Origin: Bdellovibrionales bacterium
GTDB lineage: Bacteria > Bdellovibrionota > Bdellovibrionia > Bdellovibrionales > Bdellovibrionaceae
Assembly (NCBI GenBank): GCA_016713585.1
Contig: JADJOV010000001.1
Location: 310,001 to 374,000 of the forward strand
Length of the DNA: 64,000 nt
Reading direction: 5' to 3'
Shown here: positions 1 to 10,267 of the stretch, piece after piece
How the letters are laid out: every line of letters starts with the position of its first letter
How positions within the stretch are numbered: position 1 is the first letter of the stretch
Made by a program: the position numbers and the translations under genes
Notes under the pieces: generated by a model
Seen by the model: only the letters and a program-made list of their open reading frames with translations
Database searches by the model: none
What the model was told of the DNA's origin: nothing

Positions 1-1
1 T

Positions 2-928
2 TGGATCAAGGCGGCGACCTTTATGGCAGCGGTTTTAATTTTGGTCATCGTGGCTGGTTTGATGGACTATTTTGGTCTCATGGTCCAGACGATTGAGAAT
101 AAGAAGTTGCATGTCGAGAATGCCCAAATGTTGAAGCAGTTTCAAATTGTGGAGGGAAAAGTTTCGTCTCTTGAAAACAGTTTGGAGCGAGTGAAGTCTT
201 TCACGACAAAGTTGAAGTTGATTACCAATATCGATGCGGAAGATCGCGTGACCCAGCTGACTATGGGCCAAAAGACGGCGCCTGGACAAGGGATTGATGA
301 GTATGAACCTATGGAGCAGCGGCCACCAGTCGATTTTTTAACGGGGCAGGACTCCCAGTTTGCTCCGCCACAACAGCCGAATATAAAAACCGGGGAACTT
401 GCTCACGAAAAAGCAAACAGCGATTTTTCTTCCTTGGTGGTTAGAATCGATCGGGCGGTGCGGGAAACTCAGTTAAAAGAACAAAGTGTCATTGAGCTCT
501 GGGAAAGTCTTTCAGAGCGCCAGAGTTTGCTAAATGCAACTCCAAACGTTAAGCCCGCCAGGGGCTGGATCACTTCAAAATTTGGATATCGCTTAAATCC
601 CTTTAATGGAAAGCAGGCGATGCATGCGGGTCTTGATATTGCGGCGACCCCAGGTTCGCCTGTCTATGCTCCGGCTGATGGAATTGTAACCTTCGCCTCC
701 TATGATGAAAGCTATGGTAAATTGATCAGTATTGATCATGGATATGGGGTCAGCACTCGATTTGGCCACAATTCTCAAATTTACGTTCATATTGGTCAGA
801 AAATATCAAAGTGGGATGTCATAGGTGCAGTCGGTAATACTGGTCGTTCGACAGGGCCACATCTGCATTATGAAGTTCGAATTGGAGGAACCCCTGTTGA
901 TCCAATGAATTTCATTCTCGATGAATAA
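2..928 (+). CDS. M23 family (LytM-type) murein endopeptidase, 5' end outside window
   Basis: Probable cell-wall hydrolase acting in the periplasm on peptidoglycan cross-links. The frame is open to the left edge; the first ATG is at 23 but codons before it (W-I-K-A-A-T-F) continue the hydrophobic stretch, so the N-terminus is probably missing. Counting from 23, residues 3-20 form a membrane anchor, 21-70 look like a coiled coil, 80-130 are Pro/Gln-rich linker, and about 178-298 are the LytM domain. Zinc ligands are visible: H201 and D205 (MHAGLD) and the HLH at H280/H282. Anchor, coiled coil and LytM is the arrangement of EnvC/NlpD-like or MepM-like proteins. The metal ligands make an active enzyme likely; the exact bond cleaved cannot be read from sequence. 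Confidence 0.9.
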   Translation, partial: WIKAATFMAAVLILVIVAGLMDYFGLMVQTIENKKLHVENAQMLKQFQIVEGKVSSLENSLERVKSFTTKLKLITNIDAEDRVTQLTMGQKTAPGQGIDEYEPMEQRPPVDFLTGQDSQFAPPQQPNIKTGELAHEKANSDFSSLVVRIDRAVRETQLKEQSVIELWESLSERQSLLNATPNVKPARGWITSKFGYRLNPFNGKQAMHAGLDIAATPGSPVYAPADGIVTFASYDESYGKLISIDHGYGVSTRFGHNSQIYVHIGQKISKWDVIGAVGNTGRSTGPHLHYEVRIGGTPVDPMNFILDE

Positions 929-1031
929 TCATAGGTTCTTTTCTCTCGATTTTGAAAAGCTAGACTAGCTAAAGGAATATTCTTAAAAGATATTATTTGC
1001 TCGATTGTGTTTTCGCCGTCAGGCTAAAAGA

Positions 1032-2015
1032 ATGTCATTAGTTGTTAAATTTTGGGGAGTTCGCGGTTCATTGCCAGCATCTATGTTGCCGACTGGGTGG
1101 CGGACTCATATTCAAGGGCTTTTGAAGGGGTTTTTCGCTGACGGCCATTCAAAGCCATCGGATATTGAGAGTTATATCAATTCTTTAGCTCTTCCCTTAG
1201 TTGGGGGGTATGGAACCGGCACGACCTGCGTTGAAGTGAATTCTCCAAAAACAAGAATTCTAATTGATGGAGGCAGCGGAATACGAAATTTTAGCGACAA
1301 AGTTATGTCTGGACATGCCGGATCCTTGAAAGGACCTTTTCATATTTTTATGACTCATTTTCATTGGGATCATCTTATGGGCTTGCCATTTTTTAGTCCG
1401 CACTTTGTTCCGAACAGCGAAATTCACTATTATGGCGTCCAGAAGGATCTCGAAGAAGTCATCAGAAGTGTCTTTAAGAAGCCATTCTTTCCAGTCCCCT
1501 TTGAGACTTTGCCAGCAAACATTCATTTTCATACTTTGGAACCTAGAAAGCCAGTCAAAATGGCCGATCTTGAAATAACCCCTTATCAGTTAGACCACCC
1601 AGATCCGTGCTGGGGTTACAAAGTGACGCATAAAAAATTGGCCTATGCCCATTGTGTTGATACCGAAAGCACACGGGTCTCTCCGGAGGAGCTTGGGCCA
1701 GATCACCCCTTGTATCAAGGAATTGACCTTATGTATTTTGATGCCCAATACACCTTTCCCGAGCTTGCGGAAAAAGCAAATTGGGGTCATAGCGCCGCCC
1801 AAATAGGGCTCGATCTGGCCTTTCGTGAAAATATTAAACATGTATTATTTGCTCACCATGACCCTGGGGCAACAATAGCGCAAATTCAAGACCTCAAAGC
1901 CCAAACGACCGAATATTTTCAATGGCGTCTTGAGCATGCAGCTGAAAGTGGGGAAACTGTTCCGAAAATTATTTGGGACTTCGTCCACGAAGGTCTTGAA
2001 GTTCGAATTGGCTAG
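1032..2015 (+). CDS. Metallo-beta-lactamase-fold hydrolase
   Basis: Cytoplasmic metal-dependent hydrolase of unknown substrate. An ATG lies at 1005, but the family begins with a V-x-F-W-G-V-R-G-S-x-P signature, here directly after the ATG at 1032, so I choose that start (327 aa). The signature H-F-H-W-D-H (residues 109-114) is the metal-binding motif of the fold; a later Asp (CVDTES) and a late His (AHHDPG) supply further ligands. The GVRGS start resembles bacterial MBL proteins often annotated beside cyclic-nucleotide or two-component genes. No signal peptide. It stands alone between the M23 gene and a lipoprotein gene. Confidence 0.85.
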   Translation: MSLVVKFWGVRGSLPASMLPTGWRTHIQGLLKGFFADGHSKPSDIESYINSLALPLVGGYGTGTTCVEVNSPKTRILIDGGSGIRNFSDKVMSGHAGSLKGPFHIFMTHFHWDHLMGLPFFSPHFVPNSEIHYYGVQKDLEEVIRSVFKKPFFPVPFETLPANIHFHTLEPRKPVKMADLEITPYQLDHPDPCWGYKVTHKKLAYAHCVDTESTRVSPEELGPDHPLYQGIDLMYFDAQYTFPELAEKANWGHSAAQIGLDLAFRENIKHVLFAHHDPGATIAQIQDLKAQTTEYFQWRLEHAAESGETVPKIIWDFVHEGLEVRIG

Positions 2016-2187
2016 CCGAATTGAATCACTGATTACGTTTTATTCGATACCAATTCTGGGCAAAAAGTGACAGATTTTGGCAATAAGCTCTCATGTTGTA
2101 TAGCCGCTCTAGGCAAATCTTCTGTCCGTCAAAGGCGAACGCCTTGGCATTATTTGTGCTGGCTCCGAGGATCGGCAAGGAGTCTGT

Positions 2188-3297
2188 ATGCACTCAATTT
2201 TTTTCACTCGAGGAAATGCTCAGCTACATAATTCGCACCGAGCGCCGGGCCAGCGCAACGTGGGTACATTTCGCGCTTGGACGATATTGGTTGGAGCAAG
2301 TCTTCTTGTGTTGACCTCTGCAGGTTGTCGGAAGAGTAGTAACAGTGATCAGCCTTTACCGCCCATTGCGCCGACCGGACAACCCCCACGACCACTGCCC
2401 ACGAGTGTTCCACCAGGGGGATTTCAACCGGGCCAGCAGTCCCCGCCCAGACCGGTTTTCCGTGCCGCGTCGATACGGTCATTGCTGGGCCCCCCGCAGC
2501 CTGGGCTTCCACCCGTAGTTCGACCGCCAGTTGGGCCAGGTTATCCGCAACGTCCCGCCTGGTTACCAGCAGATCAAAGGAATAGACTTATTTGTAACCA
2601 AACTGTTGAGAAATCCAAAGGCTGGGGAATTTTTGCGATTTCAAAAACCGGAACAACTTCTAAGTCAATTGTTTGGGATTTGAAGAAGCCTGTGGATCCT
2701 TTCAGCCTTGGTGTTTTCGGCAGTGGCGCGAGCGTGAAGCTCACCAGGGGGACTTCAGTCGCAGTGCCTCAAATCGAGGTCACCTACATCCAAAAAGGTA
2801 GCGAGGGAAAAGCGATAAGAAAGTTCACATCGAAGGCCCCAGTTGAGCAAGGTCTGACAATGAACCTCTTTGATGATGCCAGCGAACAGGAAGTCGTTGT
2901 GGACTGCTATCTAGAGGACAGAGTCGTACCAATTGTGTTGTCTGGTGACTCAGTATTTTGTAAAGGTGAAGCTAGATCTGCGGATGGGAAGAGTGTATTT
3001 CCAATTGCAAAAATTTATCCTTGGACTGGAGAGGGTGTCCTCGAAGAGCGGATCTACCTTGGTCCGGAAGATCTAGACTTTGCAGATATTCTGGTTACTC
3101 CTCAGTTTGGAGGTCGTTCGGCAGCTTTGGAGGTCAATCTAGAGGCAGCTAGCATTAAGTTGAGCACATCAACTGTGTCATCGATGACTGAAGTCCCAAC
3201 CAAAGTATTACTTACAGAGAGCCCAGTCGGATTCAGCCTCGATTTGAGTTGTCAAATTGTCAGCACCAACACTGGCGGAAAACAATTGCCAAAGTAA
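2188..3297 (+). CDS. Predicted lipoprotein with proline-rich linker, function unknown
   Basis: A hydrophobic stretch (TILVGASLLVL) followed by the lipobox T-S-A-G-C indicates lipid modification and export, with the mature protein starting at Cys47 of this reading. The first 30 residues are unusually long and polar for a signal peptide, so an in-frame GTG at 2260 may be the true start. Residues about 50-125 are very rich in Pro, Gly and Gln with higher GC than the neighbours, typical of an extended linker; the C-terminal 230 residues look globular. I do not recognise the domain. Confidence 0.7.
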   Translation: MHSIFFTRGNAQLHNSHRAPGQRNVGTFRAWTILVGASLLVLTSAGCRKSSNSDQPLPPIAPTGQPPRPLPTSVPPGGFQPGQQSPPRPVFRAASIRSLLGPPQPGLPPVVRPPVGPGYPQRPAWLPADQRNRLICNQTVEKSKGWGIFAISKTGTTSKSIVWDLKKPVDPFSLGVFGSGASVKLTRGTSVAVPQIEVTYIQKGSEGKAIRKFTSKAPVEQGLTMNLFDDASEQEVVVDCYLEDRVVPIVLSGDSVFCKGEARSADGKSVFPIAKIYPWTGEGVLEERIYLGPEDLDFADILVTPQFGGRSAALEVNLEAASIKLSTSTVSSMTEVPTKVLLTESPVGFSLDLSCQIVSTNTGGKQLPK

Positions 3298-3311
3298 TGT
3301 CATGACGCACC

Positions 3312-3331
3312 AGGCGAGCAGAGGCTCGCCA
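3312..3331 (+). terminator. Hairpin between lipoprotein gene and mreB
   Basis: GGCGAGC / GCTCGCC form a 7-bp stem around an AGAG loop, extended by CCA/TGG outside, starting 15 bases after the lipoprotein stop. There is no T-run after it, so it may be a Rho-assisted or weak terminator. Confidence 0.4.
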
Positions 3332-3473
3332 CTGGTTCGACCGTTCTACCTAAATATCTGCATTGACTCTTATTTTTCTCACTCCTAAACTGTCTCTGAC
3401 GGTTCTCAAAAAACCAAATTAATGCCCATTTTGCAAATCAAATTGCAAGAGTAACTGCAGATCAGAGAGGCCC

Positions 3474-4516
3474 ATGGGATTTTTCGAAAAAATATCCGAT
3501 TATTTTTCAAATGATATTGCTATTGATTTAGGAACTGCCAACACCTTAGTTTATGCTAAAGGTCGCGGAATTATTTTGGACGAGCCGTCTGTGGTTGCTG
3601 TTCAGAAGAATTATCGAGGGCTTCAAAATAGAGTCCGAGCAGTTGGTAAAGAAGCCAAGGATATGTTGGGTCGCACGCCTGGAAGTATCGTTGCCATTCG
3701 ACCGATTAAAGATGGAGTTATTGCCGATTTTGAGGTGACTCAGTCTATGCTCAAATACTTTGTCCAGAAATCCATGGGTGAAAAAAAGAGTCTTATGAGA
3801 CCTCGAATTATTATCTGTGTGCCTTACGGAATTACTCAGGTTGAAAAGCGAGCTGTCAAAGAAGCGGCTCAATCCGCTGGAGCTCGTGAAGTTTACCTGA
3901 TCGAAGAGCCAATGGCCGCCGCTATTGGTGCTGGACTTCCTATTCGTGAGGCCAGTGGCAATATGGTTGTCGATATGGGTGGTGGAACCACTGGCGTGGC
4001 TGTCATTTCTTTAAGTGGAATTGTGTATTGCAAATCTATCAAGGTTGCCGGTGATAAATTTGATGAGGCTATTGTTAACTATGTTCGTCGGCAATTTAAT
4101 TTGTTAATTGGCGAGAGAACTGCTGAAAATATTAAAATTCAGATTGGAAATGCATATCCCTTTGAAGAAGAGCGATCCATGGAAATTAAAGGCCGAGATC
4201 TCGTTGCCGGCGCACCAAAAACTTTGGAAATTACCAGCTCTCAAGTGAACGATGCCTTAATGGATCCTCTTTCTGAAATAGTCGATGCTGTCAGAACTGC
4301 TCTAGAAAAAACGCCACCGGAGCTCGCCTCTGATATTGTAGATAATGGAATTGTTCTAACTGGGGAGGCGCTCTTCTTGCCAACTTAGATGTTCTATTGC
4401 GTGAAAGGACGGGTTTGCCTGTTTCAATAGCAGAAGACCCTCTGAGCTGTGTTGTTCTTGGATCTGGCAAGGTGTTGGATGATCCTGAGCTTCTCAGACA
4501 TGTAACAGTTGATTAG
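3474..4516 (+). CDS. mreB: Rod-shape-determining protein MreB (one-base frameshift near 4368)
   Basis: Actin-like ATPase that polymerises under the inner membrane and directs lateral wall synthesis. The N-terminus carries the short amphipathic segment MGFFEKISDYF used for membrane binding, then phosphate-1 (DLGTANTLVY), connect-1, and phosphate-2 (VVDMGGGTTGVAV) motifs. The frame breaks at the adenosine motif: one G appears missing in ACTGGGGAGGC, where G-G-G-A-L-L-A is expected. Restoring it gives the normal C-terminus ending at 4516 (about 347 aa, family-normal). Since mreB is normally essential in rod- or vibrio-shaped cells and the remainder is perfect, I treat the shift as a sequence error. 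Confidence 0.95.
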
Positions 4517-4528
4517 GATTAATATTTT

Positions 4529-4996
4529 ATGAGCGAAAAAGACGTTCGGAATATTGCTCTATTTTTCTTTTTTGCTCTTCTTGATAATCGAAGGGCGATC
4601 GACTTGACGACTCAAGCGCTGGTTTACTGTCGCCAAAAGAAAGACAAGAATCCGCAACTTTCTAATAATGTTTTGGTGGTGATGGCGACAAAGAAATTCT
4701 GGGAAAAATCGCAGAAGGCCCATTTGCGAGGTCTTCCCTTTTTGACAGCCGACGGTGGTTGGGTGGTTCCCGAAAAAGTGGAGTTTGGGCCCTGGCGAGA
4801 ATTTCAGAAGAATTCAACCTTGGATGAGCTTCTTATCGTTATTTGGATTAAGATATTGAATTTGTCTTTTTTAGAAGTCTCTGAGGCACTCGGTGTGACT
4901 GAGGGGACGCTTCGCTATCGAATGGCCAGGGCGCTCAGAAAATTGGGTGCGATGACAAACCTATTTTCAAAAAAAATTGATCAGGTGTCATTGTGA
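4529..4996 (+). CDS. Sigma-factor-like HTH protein (sigma region 4-like)
   Basis: A 155-residue protein starting 12 bases after mreB. The C-terminal half resembles sigma-70 region 4: S-F-L-E-V-S-E-A-L-G-V-T-E-G-T-L-R-Y-R around residues 113-131, like the ECF pattern in which region 4 recognises the -35 element. Region 2 is poorly recognisable, although the N-terminal 60 residues are helical and basic. Its stop overlaps the GTG start of the next gene (GTGA), implying translational coupling with a membrane protein of anti-sigma layout. Inference: a divergent ECF-type sigma factor or sigma-like regulator tied to the cell-shape gene. Confidence 0.65.
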   Translation: MSEKDVRNIALFFFFALLDNRRAIDLTTQALVYCRQKKDKNPQLSNNVLVVMATKKFWEKSQKAHLRGLPFLTADGGWVVPEKVEFGPWREFQKNSTLDELLIVIWIKILNLSFLEVSEALGVTEGTLRYRMARALRKLGAMTNLFSKKIDQVSL

Positions 4997-5892
4997 ATAA
5001 TGAACCGAAAACAATACCACTTTCAAAGAAAAACCAGCGTGAGGTGACTTCTTTTTTGGGTCATGAAATGCTCTTTGATTATATTGCGGGAACCCTAGAT
5101 GAGGAACGGAAAAGAGCAATTGATGAATTTTTGAATAAATCAAAGGAAGCTCAGTTAGACCTCATTAAGATCTTGAATGGTATGAAATATGCTGAGCAAT
5201 TGGCTGAAACTGTGGTCTCACAAGATTTGCTGGAGAAGGTCCAAGAGCCTGAAACCTATCTTTCTGTTTTGTTAAAAAAGTCTAAATTTGACCAATGGCC
5301 ACTGAGTGTTAAATGGTCGATAGAGGCATTAATTGTAGTGACTGGAATCGTTGGTCTTTTGGTATTGGTTCCGTGGGAAAGCACTAAAGCTTGATTTGTT
5401 TCCAACCTCCCAGGAAGTGACCTTGGCTGAGGTTCGGAAGGCCTCAAAGCCCGAGAGCGAGGTTGCTCAACATGTTGAGGCACCTGAAGTTCCACAATTT
5501 GTTGACGAGCCATCTGGAAAATCACCAAGTGTGAATAAATCTGGATCCAAAGAAAAGAAAAAAGATAAGGATAAGGATAAAATCAAAACAAAGGTGGCTG
5601 CGAATTCGCCCCTGCCATCTCCTCAGCGCCAGGCGTTTTGGCGACGACCGTGCCAGCGGTGGTTGCGCCATCGGGAACCGGAGTCGTTGCGGGTGCGCCC
5701 GAGAAAACAACTCCAGTTTCGGAACCTCCTGTGACTGCCACATTTGCGGGGTCTTTATACAGGGGTGTTCTCAAAGTGACAAATGCGGAGGCAATCAGTC
5801 CAAAAATTACTGAGAAAATTGTGAATCTCGGAGGACGAAAAGCCGGAGAAGTCGACTTGGGATGTTACAGGCTATTCCATGATCCGATATGA
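4993..5892 (+). pseudogene. Anti-sigma-factor-like membrane protein (broken by two frameshifts, 3' end lost)
   Basis: Starts at GTG 4993, overlapping the sigma-like gene by four bases. The N-terminal 90 residues are helical and soluble (FDYIAGTLDEERK resembles the helical sigma-binding domain of anti-sigma factors, without zinc ligands). A membrane segment follows at residues about 108-124 (IEALIVVTGIVGLLVLVPW). After it the frame shifts near 5385 and again near 5600, and the reading continues through a Lys/Asp-rich charged linker (KEKKKDKDKDK), an Ala/Pro/Val-rich segment, and a folded C-terminal piece with EKIVNLGGRKAGEVDLG. The C-terminus runs directly into the kinase gene, so part of this protein is probably missing. 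Confidence 0.55.
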
Positions 5893-7728
5893 AAAAGCAA
5901 TTGATCACGAACTTTCGCAAAGGTTGATCGGAAATGCTCGCGAAATTGGCGTTATTCTCGAAGACTATCGAGTGGGACTCCAGCAAAAGCGAGATCGATA
6001 CGAGCGAGATCCAAATTTAGTTTATCATTTAACGATGGGCGATAGTGCTGGACTGAAAACTCAGGCAACCAATCTTTTGCGGCAAGATATTGCCAGTCGT
6101 CTGAGTTTCTACAATCGCGAAGGAAGAATGATCACGAGTATCTTCAAGGATGATCGTTCAGAGATCAGAACCTTTTCGCCTTCGCAGGACGCTTTCTTCT
6201 TGCCGGCAAAGTATATTGCCCATTTAAAAGAAAATCGAGACATTGGTTTGATTGAATATGGCGACGCTGCCAAGATTTCGTTGGTTATGATATCTCGAAT
6301 CTGGAATTCTCGACAGAAGGTCGTCGGTTATATTGAGCAAATGATCGATCTAGATAAGAGTTTTGTCTATCGACTCAAGGCGAGAATGAAGCTAGAAATA
6401 ATGCTTATCAAAGATGACGGAAGGGTTCAAGTTGGAAGCTCGCCGGATTTTTTCAAAATTAAATCCGATTTTCTAAAGCCACACCTAAAGGGCGAGCCTA
6501 AGGAATCTTTCTTCGAGTATCAGTTAAAGAGTAACCCCATTGGATTTCTTGTTTATCCGATTGAATGGGGGCAATCAAATTTCTATGTGGCTCTTGGTGC
6601 ATCTAAAGGCGACGCCAAAGCAGTCCTTCGAAATGTCAACCTGGCTTTCGTCACCGTTGTCAGCGCCATCGTTTTGCTGTTGGTCCTGACAGTCTTAGTG
6701 ACTTCTTCATGGGTTCTAAAGCCACTCTATGAATTGGTAGACGCCTTACAATCGTTTGAAACTCAAGAACAATTGGTGACGATTCCGGTCAAGAACAATA
6801 CTGAAATTGGTCTACTCACACGAAGTTTTAATCAAATGTCACAAAATGTATGGCAAGCCAGATCAGATCTCCGAAAGAAGCTCTCTGAGCTTGAATCAAC
6901 CAATAAGGAGCTAAAAGAGACTCAATCCAGACTGGTCCACTCAGCAAAGATGGTGAGCCTAGGTCAGCTTGTGGCGGGAGTGGCTCACGAACTAAATAAT
7001 CCAATTGGCTTTATTTATGGAAATATGTCTCACCTTAAGGACTATTCGGAAAAACTAATCGACCTTATTCGCTTGGCAGAAAAACACACAGAAGCCAGCG
7101 CGGCAGAGCTCGCGAAGAAAAAAGAAGAATATGAGTTTGATTACATTATTCAGGATCTGCCAAAACTCATTGCCTCTTGTGAAGACGGGGCCCGGAGAAC
7201 ACGCAATATCGTTATGGGGTTAAGAAATTTTTCTCGTCTCGAAGAAGCCAAATTAGTCGAGATAGATATTCATGAGGCCCTTGATACGACTCTGAATTTG
7301 CTGCACGGCGAACTCAAAGATCGAATCGAGGTTCACCGTCAATATGAGCCGATTCCCCGGGTGTTCTGTTTTGCCAGTCAGATAAATCAAGTTTTGATGA
7401 ACATTCTGTCAAATGCGGCCCAAGCAATATCCGGTCCTGGGCACATTTGGATTTCGACCCACGCCCTGAAAGATCCAAAACCAAGGAAGGACAAATCGAA
7501 ATTTCAGTTCAAGATTCTGGGCAAGGCATTCCTCCAGAAAACCTCGGGAAAATATTCGACCCATTTTTCACCACAAAAGGGGTCGGCTCTGGCACTGGAC
7601 TTGGTTTGAGTATCTCGTACGGAATTATCCACAACCATGGGGGCGAAATACAGGTTCGTTCAGAGCTTGGGGTTGGAACGGTTTTCATGATTACGTTACC
7701 GGTCAATCCACCTGTGGCTACTTCATGA
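5879..7728 (+). CDS. Cache/HAMP sensor histidine kinase (5' end missing, frameshift near 7475)
   Basis: Inner-membrane sensor kinase. The visible N-terminus (RYEKAIDHELSQRL) is the start of a periplasmic double-Cache domain; the first membrane helix that should precede it is absent, so the beginning is lost or misassembled with the upstream gene. Then come the second membrane helix (residues about 255-277), a HAMP domain, a short coiled coil, and the phosphoacceptor box VAGVAHELNNP with His370. The ATPase domain is split: N-box NAAQAIS in the first frame, then G1 DSGQGIPP, F-box IFDPFFTTK and G2 GTGLGLSI in the next frame, ending 7728. This is the NtrB/ZraS-like HisKA-HATPase pattern. No cognate regulator is adjacent. 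Confidence 0.85.
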
Positions 7729-7745
7729 ATTTTGAATTTCGAAAA

Positions 7746-7964
7746 TCAATCCAAGCGAAAAGTTTTCCGCTTTCCTTTGTGTCCTGAAATTAACTCCAGT
7801 CTCGTTTTGGCAACACCAAGTGCCTTGGCCAAAAGCTCAATGACACGTTCGTTGGCCCTACCTTCGATGGGCGGAGCATTGACCCTAATGATATAGGATC
7901 CTGCTTCCATTTTTTCTACTGACTCCTGTCGGCAGTTTGGTTTGACTAGCACAAATATTTTCAT
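7746..7964 (-). CDS. yggU: DUF167 / YggU family protein
   Basis: A 72-residue protein matching the whole DUF167 domain: a first strand (IFVLVKPN), the central R-V-N-A-P-P-I-E-G-R-A-N signature (residues about 27-38), and a closing S-G-H-K-G-K-R-K-T-F-R segment. The molecular function of the family is not established; it is small, cytosolic and widespread. It converges on the kinase gene with only 17 bases between the stops. Complete and undisturbed. Confidence 0.85.
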   Translation of the reverse strand: MKIFVLVKPNCRQESVEKMEAGSYIIRVNAPPIEGRANERVIELLAKALGVAKTRLELISGHKGKRKTFRLD

Positions 7965-8330
7965 GAGTGAGAAACCCCAGTCGATTCAATAAGCAATATG
8001 CCATTTAATTTCAGAAATCACAAAGAACTTCCTCATTCCACCCATAATCCAAATGAAACAATTTGAGTTTTGGCAGTCACGCGACAATTTGCCTCACTTG
8101 CGAAGATTTTCCACCGATGTGTCCATTGGCGCCCCAATCCGAAATTGAAATGTTTTCAGTCTAGTCTGGAATACTAAAAATTTCTTATTGCTTGGGTGAG
8201 TCTGATGAATCAAAGTGATTTACTTGTTATTGAAAATGCGGCATAGCTGGTGATAAGAGTTAGATTTTATACGCTTTTGGTTTATATTTCGAGTTCGTAG
8301 CCTGTTGAATTCGTCAGAAAGTGGGAAGAC
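7965..8330. other. Intergenic stretch without recognised features
   Basis: Upstream region shared by yggU (minus) and the following hybrid kinase (plus). It is AT-rich with stops in all frames. I see no clear promoter pair, tRNA or long repeat; divergent promoters presumably lie here. Confidence 0.4.
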
Positions 8331-10267
8331 GTGAAAAGAAAGCCTGAAATCGAAATCATTCTTGAAACTATACCAGTTTCGCTTTTTGATTATTGATTCA
8401 GAAAAAAAGTACTGGCAGATTAACGATACTTTTTGCCAGAAATTGGTTCCAAGAGGTCAGAGGTCAATGGCATTTTTATTCTCGACTGTTCGAGGGCAGT
8501 GGAATATCAAATCCCTTTGAATGATCGACAGAACCCTGATTGACAAAGTTGAATTTGACACTTTTGAGATGGAGTGTCTTGGGCCTAACGGCGAGCGAAA
8601 AACGATGCTCGTAAGTTCCAAATATTTTGGTCTTTTGGAGCCCCAGGCTCGCGGAGCGATTTTGACGATTGAGGAAACCACGCAATTGCGAATTGCAAAT
8701 GTCAAAGCAAAGTCGTATGAAGAAAAATACCTTAATCTCGTCAATAATGTATTTGATGGAGTTATGTCCGTTCGACATGACTTTACAATTGATTTTGCTA
8801 ATCAGGCACTCGAAAAAATGTTTGGCTATGACTCTGGTGAACTACTTGATAAGAATTTTGAGATTCTCATTTTGGAGAAGGATAGAGACAAACATCGAGT
8901 TAACCATCTCCGCTACCATCTCGTCCCTGAGAAACGAAGTTATTTGAACAATCTGGAGATCTATGGTCGCAGAAAGGATGGCTCGTCGATTCCACTGAAT
9001 ATTACGTTAAGTCCCGTGACCTCGGATCCGAATATCTTTGTTGTCTGCAATGTTCGGGATATGACTGAATCTAAAAGGCTTACAGAAGACCTTAAAAATC
9101 TCGTGCAATTGAGAAGACACTGCGAGATAGCGCAGAGAATTCAAATCGTATTAAGGATGACTTTTTGGCGACACTGTCTCATGAGCTTCGAACGCCACTA
9201 GCAACAATTCTAGGTTGGGCCCAGGTGCTTCGTACGAAGTTGAGTGATTCGAAGGCTGTTGAGCATGGACTTTCTGTTATTGAGCGCAGTGCTCAAGTTC
9301 AGGGGCAACTTATTAATGATCTATTGGATGTTTCCCGAATTAACTCTGGGAAGATCTCTCTTGATCCAAAACTCATTGATCTTTTTCAGGTTCTTGAGTG
9401 CACGTTGGGGGCATTGGAGAGTCTGGAAAAAAGAAAGCTTTATCGATTGAGGTCCGGGCCCTTTCTTGAGAGATTTTGATTTTGCAGACAGCACGAGGAT
9501 GCAGCAAGTCTTTGGAATATACTTACAAATGCTAGAAGTTTACACCCTCAGGGGGAAGATCTCTATTGGGGGAGACGTGATTCACTTCAGGTCAGATAGT
9601 TCAGATAAGAATTAGAGATACGGGAGTCGGTATCAAGCCTGAATTTCTTCCCCGTATTTTTGAACGCTTTGTCCAGGTAGACAATTCCTCAACGAGGGCG
9701 TTTGGCGGAATTGGCTTGGGATTGTCTATTGTGAAGAGTTTGATAGAATTACAAAAAGGGACAGTATCGGTCGAAAGTGAAGGGCTAGGCTTAGGAACGA
9801 CCTTTACCATTAGTCTTCCCAGGGTGGTTGAAAAAACTCAAGAGCCCGTAGAAATTTTTGGTGAAGATAAAGGCAACAATTCCTCGTTTCGACTCGATGG
9901 CCTGAAGGTCTTGACAGTCGATGACAATGAGGACAATCGTTTTCTGATCTCTTCAGTGTTGAAATCCCTTGGTGCTGACGTCGAAGTCGCTGACTCTGTG
10001 GAGCAGGGTCTTCGGGTTTATGAAGAGTTCAAGCCAGATATTTTATTGAGTGACATTTCTATGCCTGGTGAAGACGGCGATTGCTTTCTCAGAAAAATTT
10101 GGAATCTTCAAGCTGAGGGAAAAAAGATCCCGATTGTGGCCCTGACTGCCTATGCTGCACCAGAAGATATCGATCGCATATTATCGGCTGGATTTTCGGC
10201 ACATGTGGCCAAGCCTGTTAATATTTCTCATTTATCTCATACTATAGCAAAGCTATCGCGAATTTAG
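8331..10267 (+). pseudogene. PAS-PAS hybrid histidine kinase with receiver domain (about five frameshifts)
   Basis: Reading through shifts near 8395, 8450-8520, 9108, 9475 and 9590, this locus encodes one protein of about 645 residues beginning at GTG 8331 (KPEIEIILETIPVSLF). Order: first PAS (ending in RGAILTIEETTQL), second PAS (LVNNVFDGVMSVRHDF to FVVCNVRDMTESK), HisKA (ATLSHELRTPLATILGW, phosphoacceptor His), HATPase (DTGVGIKPEFLPRIFERF and GGIGLGLSI), and a C-terminal receiver (LTVDDNED, phosphoacceptor in ILLSDISMPG, conserved Lys in HVAKPV). It resembles the kinase at 13284. Frameshift density is several times that of the neighbours, so it may be a true pseudogene or a badly read stretch. 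Its stop overlaps the tail of the convergent kinase by 15 bases. Confidence 0.75.

Noticed and set aside
1260..1532. Minus-strand open frames inside the MBL gene and other core genes
   Set aside because: They lie within clear coding sequence on the opposite strand and show no motif or ribosome site.
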